Shown: positions 25,611 through 34,758, numbered from the stretch's first letter. The stretch is DNA of 64,000 nt from Streptomyces sclerotialus (GCF_040907265.1 NZ_JBFOHP010000002.1:7626001-7690000), one strand, 5' to 3'. Notes: generated by a model from the letters alone, not told the origin. Translations and numbers: made by a program.

Positions 25611-25919
25611 TCAGCGGACCGGTTCGTCGAAGAGGCCGGGCAGGACGTCGGTGGCCAGATGCTCCGCGAGCCTCGCCAGGTTGGGGCTGTTGAACAGCAC
25701 GTTGGAGCTGATCTCGCAGCGCAGCAGGGTCTCCAGCCGCTGCTTCAGCTCCATGACGCGCAGTGACGTGACGCCGAGGTCGAAGAAGTTCTCCTCGCGC
25801 GGGAATTCCTCCTCCTCGGCCATCAGGAGGCAGGCTTTGAACTCCCTGGACAGGATTGCTTCCAGCGCCTCCCGGCGCTCGGAGCGGGGCAGCAGGTGAA
25901 TGTCGTCGGAGTCCGCCAT
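25611..25919 (-). CDS. Free-standing acyl carrier protein
   Basis: A 102-residue carrier protein with a phosphopantetheine attachment serine in FDLGVTSLRVMELK near residue 52 and the helix pattern of a type I-like ACP. It is the first gene of the minus-strand operon, 16 bp before the PKS start, so it may feed starter units to, or substitute for, the PKS carrier domain. The ATG at 25919 falls almost exactly where transcription would start from the repeat-type promoter just upstream, so the message could be leaderless; no Shine-Dalgarno sequence is visible. Confidence 0.88.
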   Translation of the reverse strand: MADSDDIHLLPRSERREALEAILSREFKACLLMAEEEEFPREENFFDLGVTSLRVMELKQRLETLLRCEISSNVLFNSPNLARLAEHLATDVLPGLFDEPVR

Positions 25920-25936
25920 GGTCGGCAGTCAAGCAA

Positions 25937-25969
25937 AGCGGGCTGACAGGGCGCTGACACCCCGCTGAC
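25937..25969 (-). promoter_or_regulatory. SARP-type operator A: three GTCAG repeats at 11-bp period
   Basis: On the minus strand GTCAG starts at 25969, 25958 and 25947, exactly 11 bases apart. This is the direct-repeat layout, one helical turn apart, recognised by Streptomyces antibiotic regulatory proteins. A TTGACT hexamer (25932-25927) lies 14 bases after the T of the last repeat, where the other three arrays carry a CAnnnT -10 hexamer, and the ACP start codon follows at 25919. It should drive the ACP-PKS-ligase-LLM operon and might also serve the divergent CoA-transferase gene. Confidence 0.75.
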
Positions 25970-26055
25970 CATGTGTTCCAGCGGTCCGCAGGCAATGGCA
26001 GACTCGGCTGGCCCACACCCGAGAACACGCCTTCCGGCGAAGAATCGAGGAAATG

Positions 26056-27504
26056 ATGGGGGACCGGTTCGACTTCACCAGGGAACTGGACAGCACACTG
26101 AAAATGATCGGCCTGGGCCGGGAATCCGCGGTGAGCGGCCTGACCGTGACCGGCTGCCACCCGTACGTCAAAAGCCCGCTCCGCATGTCCGCCGCGATCG
26201 GGGTGCCGCTGCTCGCCTCGGCCGTCGGCGCCGCGCAGATCTGGCAGCTGCGCACCGGCCGCGCCCAGCACCTGTCGCTGCACCTGGGCCGGGGACTGCA
26301 CTGCATGTCCCCGTTCCTGGGCGGCGGCACGACGCTCAACGGCTACTTCTCCAGCATGGGTTCGCTGGCCGGCCGCACCGGACTGGCCCCCGCGGTATGG
26401 GACTTCTACCGCACCGCCGACGACCGCTGGGTCATCCCCATCGCCTGCTACCCGCGCACCCGCGACACCCTGCTCGACCTCCTGGACTGCGCGCACACCA
26501 GGGAGCACGTCGCCGCCGCGGTACGCCGCTGGGAAGCGGAAGCCCTGGAAGAGGCCGCGGCCGAACGGGCCGTGCCCTTCGCCATCGCCCGTACCAGGGA
26601 GGAATTCCTCGCCCACCCGCAGGGCCGCGCCGTGCTGGCCGAGCCGCCGGTCGCGGTGGAGCGGATCGCCGACGGGCCCGCCGTGCCGCTGCCGACCGGG
26701 CCGCGGCCGCTGTCCTCGCTGCGCTGCCTGCAGTACACCCACATCCTGGCGGGCACCGCGACCGGGCGGACGCTGGCCGAGTACGGCGCCGACGTGCTGC
26801 ACGTGTGCGAACCGGACTCCTTCGAGCACGACGCCGTCTGGCACGAGTCGGCGGCCGGCATGCGCTCAGCGCGCCTGGACCTGCACGCCGGTACCGCGGG
26901 CCGCGCCACCTTCGACCGGCTGCTGCGGGCAGCGGACGTCTTCGTCCACAACCACCGCCCGGCGAAGGCCGAACGGCTCGGGCTCACCGCTGAGGAATGC
27001 GCGGAGGCCCGCCCCGGCATCATCCACTGCTCGCTCAGCGCCTACGGGCACACCGGTCCGTGGCGGGAGCGCGGCGGATTCGACCAGCAGGCGCAGGCGT
27101 TCACCGGTATCAGCCTGCGCGAAGGCGGCGGCACCCCGAAGCTGCCACCCGGCCGCATCCTCTGCGACTACGTCGCCTCCTACCTCGCGGCCGCCGGCAT
27201 CATGGCCGCCACCGTCCGCCGCGCCACCGAAGGCGGCAGCTACGCCGTGCGCGTCTCGCTCGCCGGGGTCGCCAACTGGTGCTGGGAGCTGGGCAGCTGG
27301 GACCCGGAGCTGACCGCGGCGCTCGGCGAGGACGCCGTCCCGCCGGCCCCCGAGTGGGAGACCCGCACCACCCCGCTGGGCGAGGTGCGGCACCCCGTCC
27401 CGCCCGTCCACCTGAGCGAGACGCCCGCCGGTCACGACGACCCGGTGCTCGTGCCGCGCGGCTCCTCGGCGCCGCACTGGCGCCCCCTGCCGGTCGGCCC
27501 GTGA
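26056..27504 (+). CDS. Family III (CaiB/BaiF-type) CoA-transferase
   Basis: A 482-residue protein of the class III CoA-transferase family, which moves CoA between carboxylic acids through an aspartyl-CoA thioester. The typical LQYTHILAGTATGRTLAEYGADVLHV region lies in the middle (from about residue 230), followed by VDLHAGTAGRATF-like and HCSLSAYGHTGPW segments. The N-terminal 220 residues look like a diverged half of the same fold. Two ATGs in tandem (26053, 26056) follow GAGG; the second has better spacing. It starts the plus-strand run and may exchange CoA on acyl intermediates of the cluster. Confidence 0.85.
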   Translation: MGDRFDFTRELDSTLKMIGLGRESAVSGLTVTGCHPYVKSPLRMSAAIGVPLLASAVGAAQIWQLRTGRAQHLSLHLGRGLHCMSPFLGGGTTLNGYFSSMGSLAGRTGLAPAVWDFYRTADDRWVIPIACYPRTRDTLLDLLDCAHTREHVAAAVRRWEAEALEEAAAERAVPFAIARTREEFLAHPQGRAVLAEPPVAVERIADGPAVPLPTGPRPLSSLRCLQYTHILAGTATGRTLAEYGADVLHVCEPDSFEHDAVWHESAAGMRSARLDLHAGTAGRATFDRLLRAADVFVHNHRPAKAERLGLTAEECAEARPGIIHCSLSAYGHTGPWRERGGFDQQAQAFTGISLREGGGTPKLPPGRILCDYVASYLAAAGIMAATVRRATEGGSYAVRVSLAGVANWCWELGSWDPELTAALGEDAVPPAPEWETRTTPLGEVRHPVPPVHLSETPAGHDDPVLVPRGSSAPHWRPLPVGP

Positions 27505-27527
27505 CCCTCACCACTGTTGGAGGCACC

Positions 27528-29192
27528 GTGGGGCACTCTCCCCGCAGCACCACCGCACCGGCCGGCGCGGCAGCCGCGCCGCAGCACCGCGAACGGCCGC
27601 TGCTCAGCTACTCCTCGTACATCGGAGGACGGGACGTCGAAGGCGACGGCTGGGTCTACACCGTCAGCGCCGGCTCGCTGCTGGCGGACGTCTTCACCAG
27701 CGTCGGCCTGAAACGCGCGCTGGAACGCTCACCGGATCCCCGCTCCGAGGCCGCCCAGCACCCGTACGTGGTGGGCCGGGTCGCCGTCGCGGGCGACGCG
27801 GGCATCGACGCCGCGCTCAAGGCCGCGTCCGCCGCGGCTCCCGCATGGGCCGCCGTACCACTGGACCGGCGGATGGCCCTCGGGCCGCTCTTCCGCGAGC
27901 GGCTGGCGCGGCACGGCGCGGAACTCCTCGACCTGATGGTCGCCGAGGGCACCCCGCTGCGGCTCGCCCGCTGGCAGCTCGGCGGCCTGCTGGAGCTGTA
28001 CGGCGAGGAGAGCTGCGCCTGGTACCGGCAGTGCATGCACACCGAGTTCCGGCACGCCGGGCGCCGCCTCCTCGTGCACCGGCAGCCCGACGGCGTCGTG
28101 TGCCTGAACCCGCCGCAGAACGCGCCCGCGCCCAGCGCGGCGCTCGCCGTCCTGATGCTGATGGCCGGCAACGCCGTCGTGGTCCGCGCGCCGCGCAGCA
28201 TCGCGCTCAGCACCATGTACCTGCTGCGCGAACTCGCCGCGCCCGCCCTCGTCGACGCCGGCGCGCCGCCCGGCGCCCTGGGAGCCGTCTGCGGCAATCC
28301 CGGCCGCACCCTCGAACGGTGGCTGGAGAGCCCGCTGGTGGACGACGTCTTCTACATCGGCGGCAGCGAGGAGGGGCTCCGCTTCCAGCTGCGCTGCACC
28401 GCCGCCGGCAAGAAGCCGATCCTCGAACTCGCGGGCAACGACGGCATCGTGGTCTGGAAGGACGCCGACCTGCCGCTCGCCGCCGAGGCCGTCACCGAGG
28501 CGTTCTACGGCTCGGGCCAGATCTGCATGGTTCCCAACTACGTCCTCGCCCACCCCGACATCGCCGACGCGCTCCTCACGGAGGTGACGGCCAAGGCCCG
28601 CGACATCCGGCCGGGCCACCCGGGGGACGAGGACGTCCTGCTCTCTCCGGTACGGCGCAGCGAGCGGTTCTTCGCCCTGCTCGACGAGGCACTGAAGTCC
28701 GGGGCCGAGCTGGTGTGCGGCGGGCACCGTACGGAGGCCGACGGCACCCGGTCGGAGACCGGGGTGTTCCTGGAGCCGACCGTCGTCCGCGTCGACGGCC
28801 TCGCCGGTGCCCGAAAGCTGGAGATGGTGCGCCGCGAGACGTTCTTCCCGCTGCTGCCGGTCGTCGTCGCCGAACCGGCCGCCGACGAGGCACTGCTCGA
28901 CCGGTTCCTCGACTTCCTGAACGCCAACGCCTACGGCCTGCGCAACTCCCTGTGGACCCGCAGCACCTCCGTCGTGGACGCCTTCGTACGGCGGGTGGGG
29001 AACGGCGGACTGCTCAAGGTCAACGACTCGCACATCGGCTTCCTGCCCTGCCTGCCCAGCCACGGCGGTACCGGTCTGACCGGCGGCGTGCACGGCGAGG
29101 CCAACTACCCCATGCTGACCACCTCGCACCTGCAGGGCGTCGGCATCAGTTCCGGCGTCAGCCCGCGCCGGGCGGTCTTCGGCGAAAGGTGA
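27528..29192 (+). CDS. Aldehyde dehydrogenase family protein
   Basis: A 554-residue ALDH-superfamily protein. It has the nucleotide-binding PQNAPAPSAALAVLMLMAGN region near 190, KKPILELAGNDG near 300 (the conserved Glu), and the catalytic Cys in GSGQICMVPNYVL near 335. The first 75 residues are an unusual extension compared with ordinary ALDHs. The GTG at 27528 has GGAGG five bases upstream. In this cluster it could interconvert an acyl thioester or acid and an aldehyde; an aldehyde would be the substrate needed by the class III aminotransferase. The direction is inference. Confidence 0.87.
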   Translation: MGHSPRSTTAPAGAAAAPQHRERPLLSYSSYIGGRDVEGDGWVYTVSAGSLLADVFTSVGLKRALERSPDPRSEAAQHPYVVGRVAVAGDAGIDAALKAASAAAPAWAAVPLDRRMALGPLFRERLARHGAELLDLMVAEGTPLRLARWQLGGLLELYGEESCAWYRQCMHTEFRHAGRRLLVHRQPDGVVCLNPPQNAPAPSAALAVLMLMAGNAVVVRAPRSIALSTMYLLRELAAPALVDAGAPPGALGAVCGNPGRTLERWLESPLVDDVFYIGGSEEGLRFQLRCTAAGKKPILELAGNDGIVVWKDADLPLAAEAVTEAFYGSGQICMVPNYVLAHPDIADALLTEVTAKARDIRPGHPGDEDVLLSPVRRSERFFALLDEALKSGAELVCGGHRTEADGTRSETGVFLEPTVVRVDGLAGARKLEMVRRETFFPLLPVVVAEPAADEALLDRFLDFLNANAYGLRNSLWTRSTSVVDAFVRRVGNGGLLKVNDSHIGFLPCLPSHGGTGLTGGVHGEANYPMLTTSHLQGVGISSGVSPRRAVFGER

Positions 29193-29197
29193 CCTCC

Positions 29198-30346
29198 ATG
29201 CGCTCCCTGGAATCCGCCCGCACCACCTGCGAGCAGTACCACCCGGGCCTCGGCAAGGCCCTGGAGGAGACCGACCTCATGGACCGGGAACAGGTCGGCA
29301 GCCCGGTCGTCCCGCTCTTCCGCGAGCACGGCGGCTCCGCGCTGCTGGTGCCCGCCGCCTTCGGCGGCCGCGGCGCCGACCCCGTGGACGCCGTACGCGT
29401 CCAGCGGGCCCTCGGCTCGTACTCGCCCTCCCTCGCCGCCGCCGCGACCATGCACCACTTCACGGCCGCGATGCTGTACTCCCTGGCCGGCCGCCCGGAC
29501 GGGCTCACCGCCGCCCAGCGTGACCTGCTGGCCGGCATCGTGCCCGGCCGGAAGCTGATGGCGTCCGGCTGGGCCGAGGGCCGCACGCAGCAGAACATCC
29601 TGGCCCCCGCGGTCTCCGCCCGCCCCGTCGACGGCGGCTACCTCCTCAACGGCGCCAAGAAGCCGTGCAGCCTGTCCCGCTCGATGGACCTGCTCACCGC
29701 GAGCGTCACCGTGCCCGGCGCCGACGGACGGCCCGAACTGGCCGTCGCACTGGTCGCCGCCGGCTCGCCCGGCATCACCGTGCACCCCTTCTGGGGCAGC
29801 GGCGCGCTCGCCGCCGCCGAGAGCGACGAGGTCCGGCTCGCGGACGTGTTCGTGCCCGAGGAACTGGTGCTGCGCACCACGGCCGACGGCGAGGGCCGCG
29901 ACCGGCTCTCCGAGATGCAGAGCGCCGGGTTCGTCTGGTTCGAACTGCTCATCTCCGCCGGGTACTCCGGCGCCGCCGCCGCACTCGTCCAGCGCGTACT
30001 GGAACACGCCCGTGGCAGCGTCACCGACCGGGCCGCGCTCGCGGTCCGCGCCGAATCGGCGTACCTGCTCCTGGAAGGCACGGCCCGCGGGGTCCGCGAC
30101 GGCGACCTGGCGGGCGAGGAAGCGGTCGCCGCCGTGCTCGTCGCCCGGTTCGCGGTCCAGGAGGCCCTGTCCGGCGCCGCCGACCTGGCCCTCGAACTCC
30201 TCGGCGGCATGGACTTCATCCGCTCCCCGGAAGGCGCGCTGCTCGCCGCCGCCGTCCGCCCGCTGGCCTTCCACCCGCCGTCCCGCACCAGCACCGCCGA
30301 ACCGCTGCTCGGTTACTTCGGCGGCGCCCCGCTCGTACTGGCCTGA
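29198..30346 (+). CDS. Acyl-CoA-dehydrogenase-fold flavoprotein, candidate N-hydroxylase
   Basis: A 382-residue protein with the three-domain acyl-CoA dehydrogenase fold: helical N-domain with VPAAFGGRGADP, a beta domain with GYLLNGAKKPCSLSRSMD near residue 150, and a C-terminal helical bundle ending ELLGGMDFI. The usual catalytic Glu region is not obvious. The valanimycin isobutylamine N-hydroxylase VlmH belongs to this fold together with DszC, so in this cluster it may oxygenate an amine with reduced flavin rather than desaturate a thioester. No flavin reductase gene is seen nearby. Alternative: acyl-ACP dehydrogenase. The start ATG at 29198 sits 5 bp after the ALDH stop. Confidence 0.8.
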   Translation: MRSLESARTTCEQYHPGLGKALEETDLMDREQVGSPVVPLFREHGGSALLVPAAFGGRGADPVDAVRVQRALGSYSPSLAAAATMHHFTAAMLYSLAGRPDGLTAAQRDLLAGIVPGRKLMASGWAEGRTQQNILAPAVSARPVDGGYLLNGAKKPCSLSRSMDLLTASVTVPGADGRPELAVALVAAGSPGITVHPFWGSGALAAAESDEVRLADVFVPEELVLRTTADGEGRDRLSEMQSAGFVWFELLISAGYSGAAAALVQRVLEHARGSVTDRAALAVRAESAYLLLEGTARGVRDGDLAGEEAVAAVLVARFAVQEALSGAADLALELLGGMDFIRSPEGALLAAAVRPLAFHPPSRTSTAEPLLGYFGGAPLVLA

Positions 30347-30353
30347 TGGGACG

Positions 30354-30872
30354 ATGCCGGACATGCCGGAGACGATGGAGAGCGCGATGCTCGCGCTCTG
30401 GGACCAACTGACCGGGGCACAGATGCTGCAGGCCCTGGCCGACGGAAGGGTGCCGCACGGCGCCCACCACGGCCTGCTGGGGCTGCGGGTGACCGGAGCG
30501 CGGCAGGGCGCGGTCGAGGAGACCTGGCGGCCCCCGCGGGAGCTCGCCAACTTCGCCGGGAGCGGGGTGCACGCCGGGTACCTCGCCATGGTGCTGGACG
30601 ACGCCTGCTGCGCCGCCGCGATGAGCCACGGGGACCACGCGTACCCGATGGTCACGCTCAGCCTGGACATCGACTTCCTGCGGGCGGTGCGGCCCGGCGA
30701 CACCTGCACGGTGCACGCCGAACTCGTCCACCCGGGCCGGCGCCGCATGGTCGCCAACGCCCGCGTGCTGGACGCGGAGGGCCGTACGGCCGCTCAGGCC
30801 CGCGCGAGCGTCGTCCCGGACACGGACTTCACCGACCGGATGCGGGAAGCGGGGGAAGGGGGCGCGGGATGA
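30354..30872 (+). CDS. PaaI-type hotdog thioesterase
   Basis: A 172-residue hotdog-fold protein. Marks are ANFAGSGVHAGYLAMVLDDACCAAA (active-site helix) and YPMVTLSLDIDFLRAVRPGD, as in the PaaI/YbgC group that hydrolyses acyl-CoA or acyl-ACP thioesters. Three possible in-frame ATGs lie at 30354, 30363 and 30375 and none has a strong ribosome site; the first is given. It overlaps the next thioesterase gene by 4 bp (ATGA), so the two are translationally coupled. It may release or proofread chains. Confidence 0.85.
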   Translation: MPDMPETMESAMLALWDQLTGAQMLQALADGRVPHGAHHGLLGLRVTGARQGAVEETWRPPRELANFAGSGVHAGYLAMVLDDACCAAAMSHGDHAYPMVTLSLDIDFLRAVRPGDTCTVHAELVHPGRRRMVANARVLDAEGRTAAQARASVVPDTDFTDRMREAGEGGAG

Positions 30873-31651
30873 CGCGGCCGGGCCGCTGGTTCCACACGGC
30901 GGAACCCCGCGCGGACGCGGCACGGCAGCTGTTCTTCTTCCCGCACGCCGGGGGCAGTGCCGCGTTCTACCGCCACTGGGCGGCGCTGCTCCCCGGCGTC
31001 GAGGTGCGGGTCGTCCAGCTGCCGGGCCGCGGCGAACGCCACGCCGAGACGCCCTACCGGCGGACGGAACCGCTGGTCGAGGCGTTGCACGAAGCGATCG
31101 AAGCAGAGCTGGACGACCGCCCGTACGCGTTCTTCGGGCACAGTCTGGGGGCGCTGCTCGGCTACCGGCTGGCCGTGGCGCTCGCGGCGGCCGGCGGCAC
31201 GGGACCCGCGCTGCTCGGCGCGTCCGGCTGGGCGCCCGAGCGGTTCCGGCCGGTCGACGCGCTGCTGCCGCTGCCGGACGGGGAGTTCGCCGCGGCGATC
31301 CGGCGCTTCGGCGTGCTGCCGGCGGAGACCGGCACCGACCCGGAACTGCTCGCGCTGATCCTGCCCGCGGTCCGCGCCGACCTCGCCCTGGTCGCCGACT
31401 ACCGCGACGACGGCGCCCGGGTCGGCTGCCCGGTCGTCGCGTACGGCGGCAGCACCGACCCGACGCTGGAGCCCGGCGGGCTCGCCGAGTGGAACTCCCG
31501 TACCCCCTCGTTCCTCGGGGCCAGCGAATTCCCGGGAGGCCATTTCTACCTCACGGAGCACGCCCTCGCCGTCGCGACGGATTTCTCCCGGCACATCCAG
31601 CGGGTTTCACCGGAGAGGGAAACCGATACCGACCGGAAAGCCGGACGATAG
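30869..31651 (+). CDS. Type II thioesterase (alpha/beta hydrolase)
   Basis: A 260-residue external thioesterase typical of PKS/NRPS clusters. It has FFFPHAGGSAAFYRHW near residue 22, the nucleophile elbow FFGHSLGALLGYRLA near 90, Asp in GGSTDPTLEPG near 200, and His in FPGGHFYLTEH near 225. These enzymes clear misprimed acyl groups from carrier proteins. Start ATG at 30869 overlaps the previous stop. The product of the neighbouring single-module PKS is a likely client. Confidence 0.93.
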   Translation: MTRPGRWFHTAEPRADAARQLFFFPHAGGSAAFYRHWAALLPGVEVRVVQLPGRGERHAETPYRRTEPLVEALHEAIEAELDDRPYAFFGHSLGALLGYRLAVALAAAGGTGPALLGASGWAPERFRPVDALLPLPDGEFAAAIRRFGVLPAETGTDPELLALILPAVRADLALVADYRDDGARVGCPVVAYGGSTDPTLEPGGLAEWNSRTPSFLGASEFPGGHFYLTEHALAVATDFSRHIQRVSPERETDTDRKAGR

Positions 31652-31673
31652 CCGGACGGTATAGCGTCCTGAC

Positions 31674-32483
31674 ATGGTCGAGTTCCGCATTCTCGGTGGC
31701 TTGGAAATGCTCTCCCCGGAAGGCCGTGTCACGGTGGCCGGCGGTTTTCAGCGGATGCTGCTGCAGGCCCTGCTGGTGAGCGAGGGAAAGGCGGTGTCCA
31801 GTGCGACGCTGATGGCCGAACTGTGGGCGGAGTCGGCTCCGGCGGGTGCGGCCAACGCCCTCCAGGCGCACGCCAGCCGGCTCCGCAAGAAACTCAGGAC
31901 GATCGAGCCGGGGCGCACCACACCACGCCTGGTCTGCCTGCCGTACGGCTATCAGCTCCTCATGGACGGCGCCCGGCTGGACGCCACGACCTTCATGGAG
32001 AGCGCGGCGCGGGCCGAACGGCTGCGCGCCGAGGCACCCGAGGAGACGGTCACGCTGCTGCGCGGCGCGCTGCGCCTCTGGCGCGGCGCCGTCTGCGGCG
32101 GCAGCCCCGGCGGGCCGCTCGGGAAGGCCGCCGCCGCGCGCTACGAGGAGCACCGGCTGCGGGCCCTGGAGACGCTGTTCGACAGCGAGCTGCTGCTGGG
32201 CCGGCACGCCGCGGTCCTCGCGGAGCTGCGCGAGGCCCACCTGGCCGACCCCCTGCGCGAACGCTTCTGCGAGCAGCTCATGGTCGCGCTCTACCGCTCG
32301 GGCCGGCAGGCGGAGGCGCTGGACACCTGCCGGCAGACCTGGCAGTGCCTGGTCGAGCAGCTCGGCGTGGACCCGTCCCCGTCGCTGCGCCGGGTGGAGC
32401 ACGCCATCCTGGTCCAGGACCCGGGGCTGGACCGCGGCCCGGTCTCGGCGGTGCGCGCGGCCCGGGTGCCCTCGCGCGGCTGA
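31674..32483 (+). CDS. SARP-family transcriptional activator (first of two)
   Basis: A 269-residue small SARP: an OmpR-like winged helix (residues 1-95; FRILGGLEM, LQALLVSEGKAV, LQAHASRLRKKLR) and a bacterial transcriptional activator domain (about 100-245; LRGALRLWRGAVCGG, LMVALYRSGRQAEALD). Such proteins activate antibiotic pathway promoters by binding direct repeats about one helical turn apart near the -35 position. The window has four such arrays. It follows the type II thioesterase by 22 bp and ends at a shared terminator hairpin. Confidence 0.92.
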   Translation: MVEFRILGGLEMLSPEGRVTVAGGFQRMLLQALLVSEGKAVSSATLMAELWAESAPAGAANALQAHASRLRKKLRTIEPGRTTPRLVCLPYGYQLLMDGARLDATTFMESAARAERLRAEAPEETVTLLRGALRLWRGAVCGGSPGGPLGKAAAARYEEHRLRALETLFDSELLLGRHAAVLAELREAHLADPLRERFCEQLMVALYRSGRQAEALDTCRQTWQCLVEQLGVDPSPSLRRVEHAILVQDPGLDRGPVSAVRAARVPSRG

Positions 32484-32508
32484 CCTCTTCGGTGCCGTAC
32501 GCGCACGA

Positions 32509-32539
32509 CGGCCGCCCGCCGTCCTCCGGAGGGCGGCCG
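32509..32539. terminator. Bidirectional hairpin between SARP and desaturase genes
   Basis: CGGCCGCCC at 32509-32517 pairs with GGGCGGCCG at 32531-32539 over a 13-base loop. It sits between two convergent genes, so it can end both transcripts. There is no long T tract, as usual in Streptomyces. Confidence 0.65.
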
Positions 32540-32547
32540 CGGGCTTC

Positions 32548-33612
32548 TCAGGCGGCCCGGCGGTGCCGCCCCGCCCGCTCGTGGTCCGCCCGCATCGGGG
32601 CGCTGACCTCGTGCAGGAAGACGGCGACCTCCCGGTAGGAGGCGGCGAACCCCAGCTCCCGGTACGGCAGGCCGTGCGCCGCGCAGTACGTGCGCACGAT
32701 CTTGCGGCACCGGCCGAGGTTCTGGCGCGGCATCGCCGGGAAGAGGTGGTGCTCTATCTGGTAGTTCAGACCCCCGTAGAGGAAGTCCGTCAGCGGGGAG
32801 GGGCGGACGTTGCGGGACGTCAGCACCTGCCGCTCCAGCCAGTCCAGGGACTCCTCCTCGCCCTCACGGACCGCCATGCCCTTGTGGTTCGGCGCGAAGA
32901 CCAGCCCCAGGTACACCCCGGTCAGCGCCTGGTGGACCAGGAGGAACGCCAGGGCCTTCAGCGGCGGCAGCACCAGCAGCAGGGCGCCCAGGAAGACGAC
33001 CGCCCGGGCCGCCAGCAGGAAGCCCTCCAGCAGGGGGCGGCGCATCACCCCGCGGGCGACCGCCAGCACCGAGGTCTTCTGGATCTTGTACGCCTCCAGG
33101 ACGAGCAGCACGAAGAAGAGCACCGCCTGGTGGCGCACGACGAACCGCTGCCGCGCGGTCCGCTTCGCGTACTGCTTGACGTGGAACACGGCCGTGCGCC
33201 GGGCGATGTCGGGATCGCGGTCGATGTGGTTCGGGTGACTGTGGTGACGGTTGTGGTGGCCCACCCACCACCCGTAGCTGATCCCGTTGACGAGGTTCAG
33301 ATGGACCAGCCCCACCGCGGCCGCCGCCCGCTTGTCGCGGAACATCGCCTTGTGCCCCGCGTCATGGCCCATGAAAGCGCACTGCACGGAGAACAGCGCC
33401 AGATACGCGGCGACGGCCAGCTGGTACCAGGAGTCGCCGACGAGGACGAACGCCGCCAGTCCGGCGCCGAACAGCACCGCGTTCAGCGCCAGCCGGCAGA
33501 CGTAGTGCCGGGGCCGCAGCGCGAGCAGCCCCGCGCCCCTGACCCGGTGGAACAGCTCGTTGAACGGCGCACCGGGCAGCGCGCCGGAACGGTACGGGGA
33601 TACGTAGGTCAT
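32548..33612 (-). CDS. Membrane fatty-acid desaturase-type di-iron enzyme
   Basis: A 354-residue integral membrane desaturase. The three histidine boxes are GHDAGHKAMF near residue 83, GHHNRHHSHPN near 119 and QIEHHLFP near 298, separated by hydrophobic segments, which is the di-iron site of acyl-lipid or acyl-ACP desaturases. The ATG at 33612 is preceded by AGGAGG at 10 bases. It lies 38 bp downstream of the aminoacyl-transferase-like gene and is probably cotranscribed with it. It could place a double bond in the alkyl chain of the product. Confidence 0.9.
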   Translation of the reverse strand: MTYVSPYRSGALPGAPFNELFHRVRGAGLLALRPRHYVCRLALNAVLFGAGLAAFVLVGDSWYQLAVAAYLALFSVQCAFMGHDAGHKAMFRDKRAAAAVGLVHLNLVNGISYGWWVGHHNRHHSHPNHIDRDPDIARRTAVFHVKQYAKRTARQRFVVRHQAVLFFVLLVLEAYKIQKTSVLAVARGVMRRPLLEGFLLAARAVVFLGALLLVLPPLKALAFLLVHQALTGVYLGLVFAPNHKGMAVREGEEESLDWLERQVLTSRNVRPSPLTDFLYGGLNYQIEHHLFPAMPRQNLGRCRKIVRTYCAAHGLPYRELGFAASYREVAVFLHEVSAPMRADHERAGRHRRAA

Positions 33613-33650
33613 GCCGGATGGCCTCCTGGGATGTCGGTGGCGGCGCACGG

Positions 33651-34649
33651 CTACAGCGCGTTGGCCGCCCGGAAGACGTGGGTCAGCGACCTGAGGGAGG
33701 CCCGTCCGCGGAAGGCGATGTACTCCGGGAACACCGTGTCCGGCGCCCACTTCTCCTTGTAGGCGAGCTGGCTGCGCGCGGGGTAGACGGCCTCGCCGCG
33801 CTCCCACAGCTTGCCCACCAGCCACCGGAACGCCGGGCTGTGACCGGACACCTCATGCTCGCGGGCGAGCCCGGTGAACGGGGTGAAGCCGAAGTGCAGC
33901 CAGCGCACGCCCTCACCCCGGAACACCTCGATCGCATGGCTGTTGATGGCCTCCGCCACCCCCGGCGGCCCGTCGGGGCGGCGCCGGCTCAGATCGTGCA
34001 GCCGGCCCGGACGGTTCCCGTAGACGGGCGAGTACGAGATGTAACCGGCCAGCCGGCCGTCGATGGTGCCGACGAACAGCCGGCGGTGCCGGCGCCCCGC
34101 GCCGCCGTGCTGGCCCACCAGGAACTCCAGCGGCCTGGCGTGCTTCCCCTTGCCGGCGAGCCAGCACGCGTCCAGCTCCCGCAGCGCGCCGTCCCACTCG
34201 TCCGCGGTGGCCTCCCGCACGGTCAGGCCGCTGCGCCGGGCCCGCGAGATCTTGTTCCGGAGCCGTACGAAGCGGGAGCCGCGCAGGCTGAACGAGGCCA
34301 GGTCCACCGCGTAGGACGCGCCGATCTGGTTGACGGTGAAGCCCTCCGCCGCGTACCGCACGGCGTCGGCGTGCTGGAGCTGGATGCCCACCAGCCGCAG
34401 CCGTTTACGGCGCGCGTACCCGGTGAACGCGGCGAGCAGCCGGGAGTAGTCCTCAGCGGGTGCGAAAGGCCCGCCGAACTGGACCAGGCAGCGTCCCGAA
34501 CGCCGGTAGACGATCACGCCGTCCACACCGGGGACGGTGAAATGGCTGTTCCCCTCGTTGAGTGCCAGAAAAGCGCTCGGATTCGCGGAGCCGGTAAATG
34601 TGCTGATGGCGTGGTGAGTCAGAGCGCCCGGGACCGATTCGGTGGTCAT
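33651..34649 (-). CDS. DUF2156/LPG-synthase-type aminoacyl-tRNA-dependent transferase (VlmA-like candidate)
   Basis: A 332-residue protein with the double-GNAT fold of lysylphosphatidylglycerol synthase C-terminal domains: NEGNSHFTVPG near residue 30, VIVYRRSGRCLVQFGGPFAP near 45, then LRNKISRARRSGLTVRE near 130 and HFGFTPFTGLA near 255. It lacks the membrane flippase half of MprF. Enzymes of this fold take an amino acid from aminoacyl-tRNA. In valanimycin biosynthesis VlmA moves serine from seryl-tRNA to a hydroxylamine; the neighbouring VlmJ-, VlmK- and VlmB-like genes make that the best hypothesis. The ATG at 34649 has GGAGGA about 9 bases upstream. Confidence 0.75.
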   Translation of the reverse strand: MTTESVPGALTHHAISTFTGSANPSAFLALNEGNSHFTVPGVDGVIVYRRSGRCLVQFGGPFAPAEDYSRLLAAFTGYARRKRLRLVGIQLQHADAVRYAAEGFTVNQIGASYAVDLASFSLRGSRFVRLRNKISRARRSGLTVREATADEWDGALRELDACWLAGKGKHARPLEFLVGQHGGAGRRHRRLFVGTIDGRLAGYISYSPVYGNRPGRLHDLSRRRPDGPPGVAEAINSHAIEVFRGEGVRWLHFGFTPFTGLAREHEVSGHSPAFRWLVGKLWERGEAVYPARSQLAYKEKWAPDTVFPEYIAFRGRASLRSLTHVFRAANAL

Positions 34650-34758
34650 ACGTGCATTCCTCCGAGCCTGCGCAGTGGACGGGCCGATCTCCGAGTAGAG
34701 CAGTGCGGGACGGCCGCGACAAGTAATTCCCGGGCCGCGGAACGGAAATGGAGCCGCG

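Noticed and set aside
26000..26052. Plus-strand SARP site for the CoA-transferase gene
   Set aside because: No GTCAG array in plus orientation is present before 26056; the repeats in this gap read on the minus strand only.
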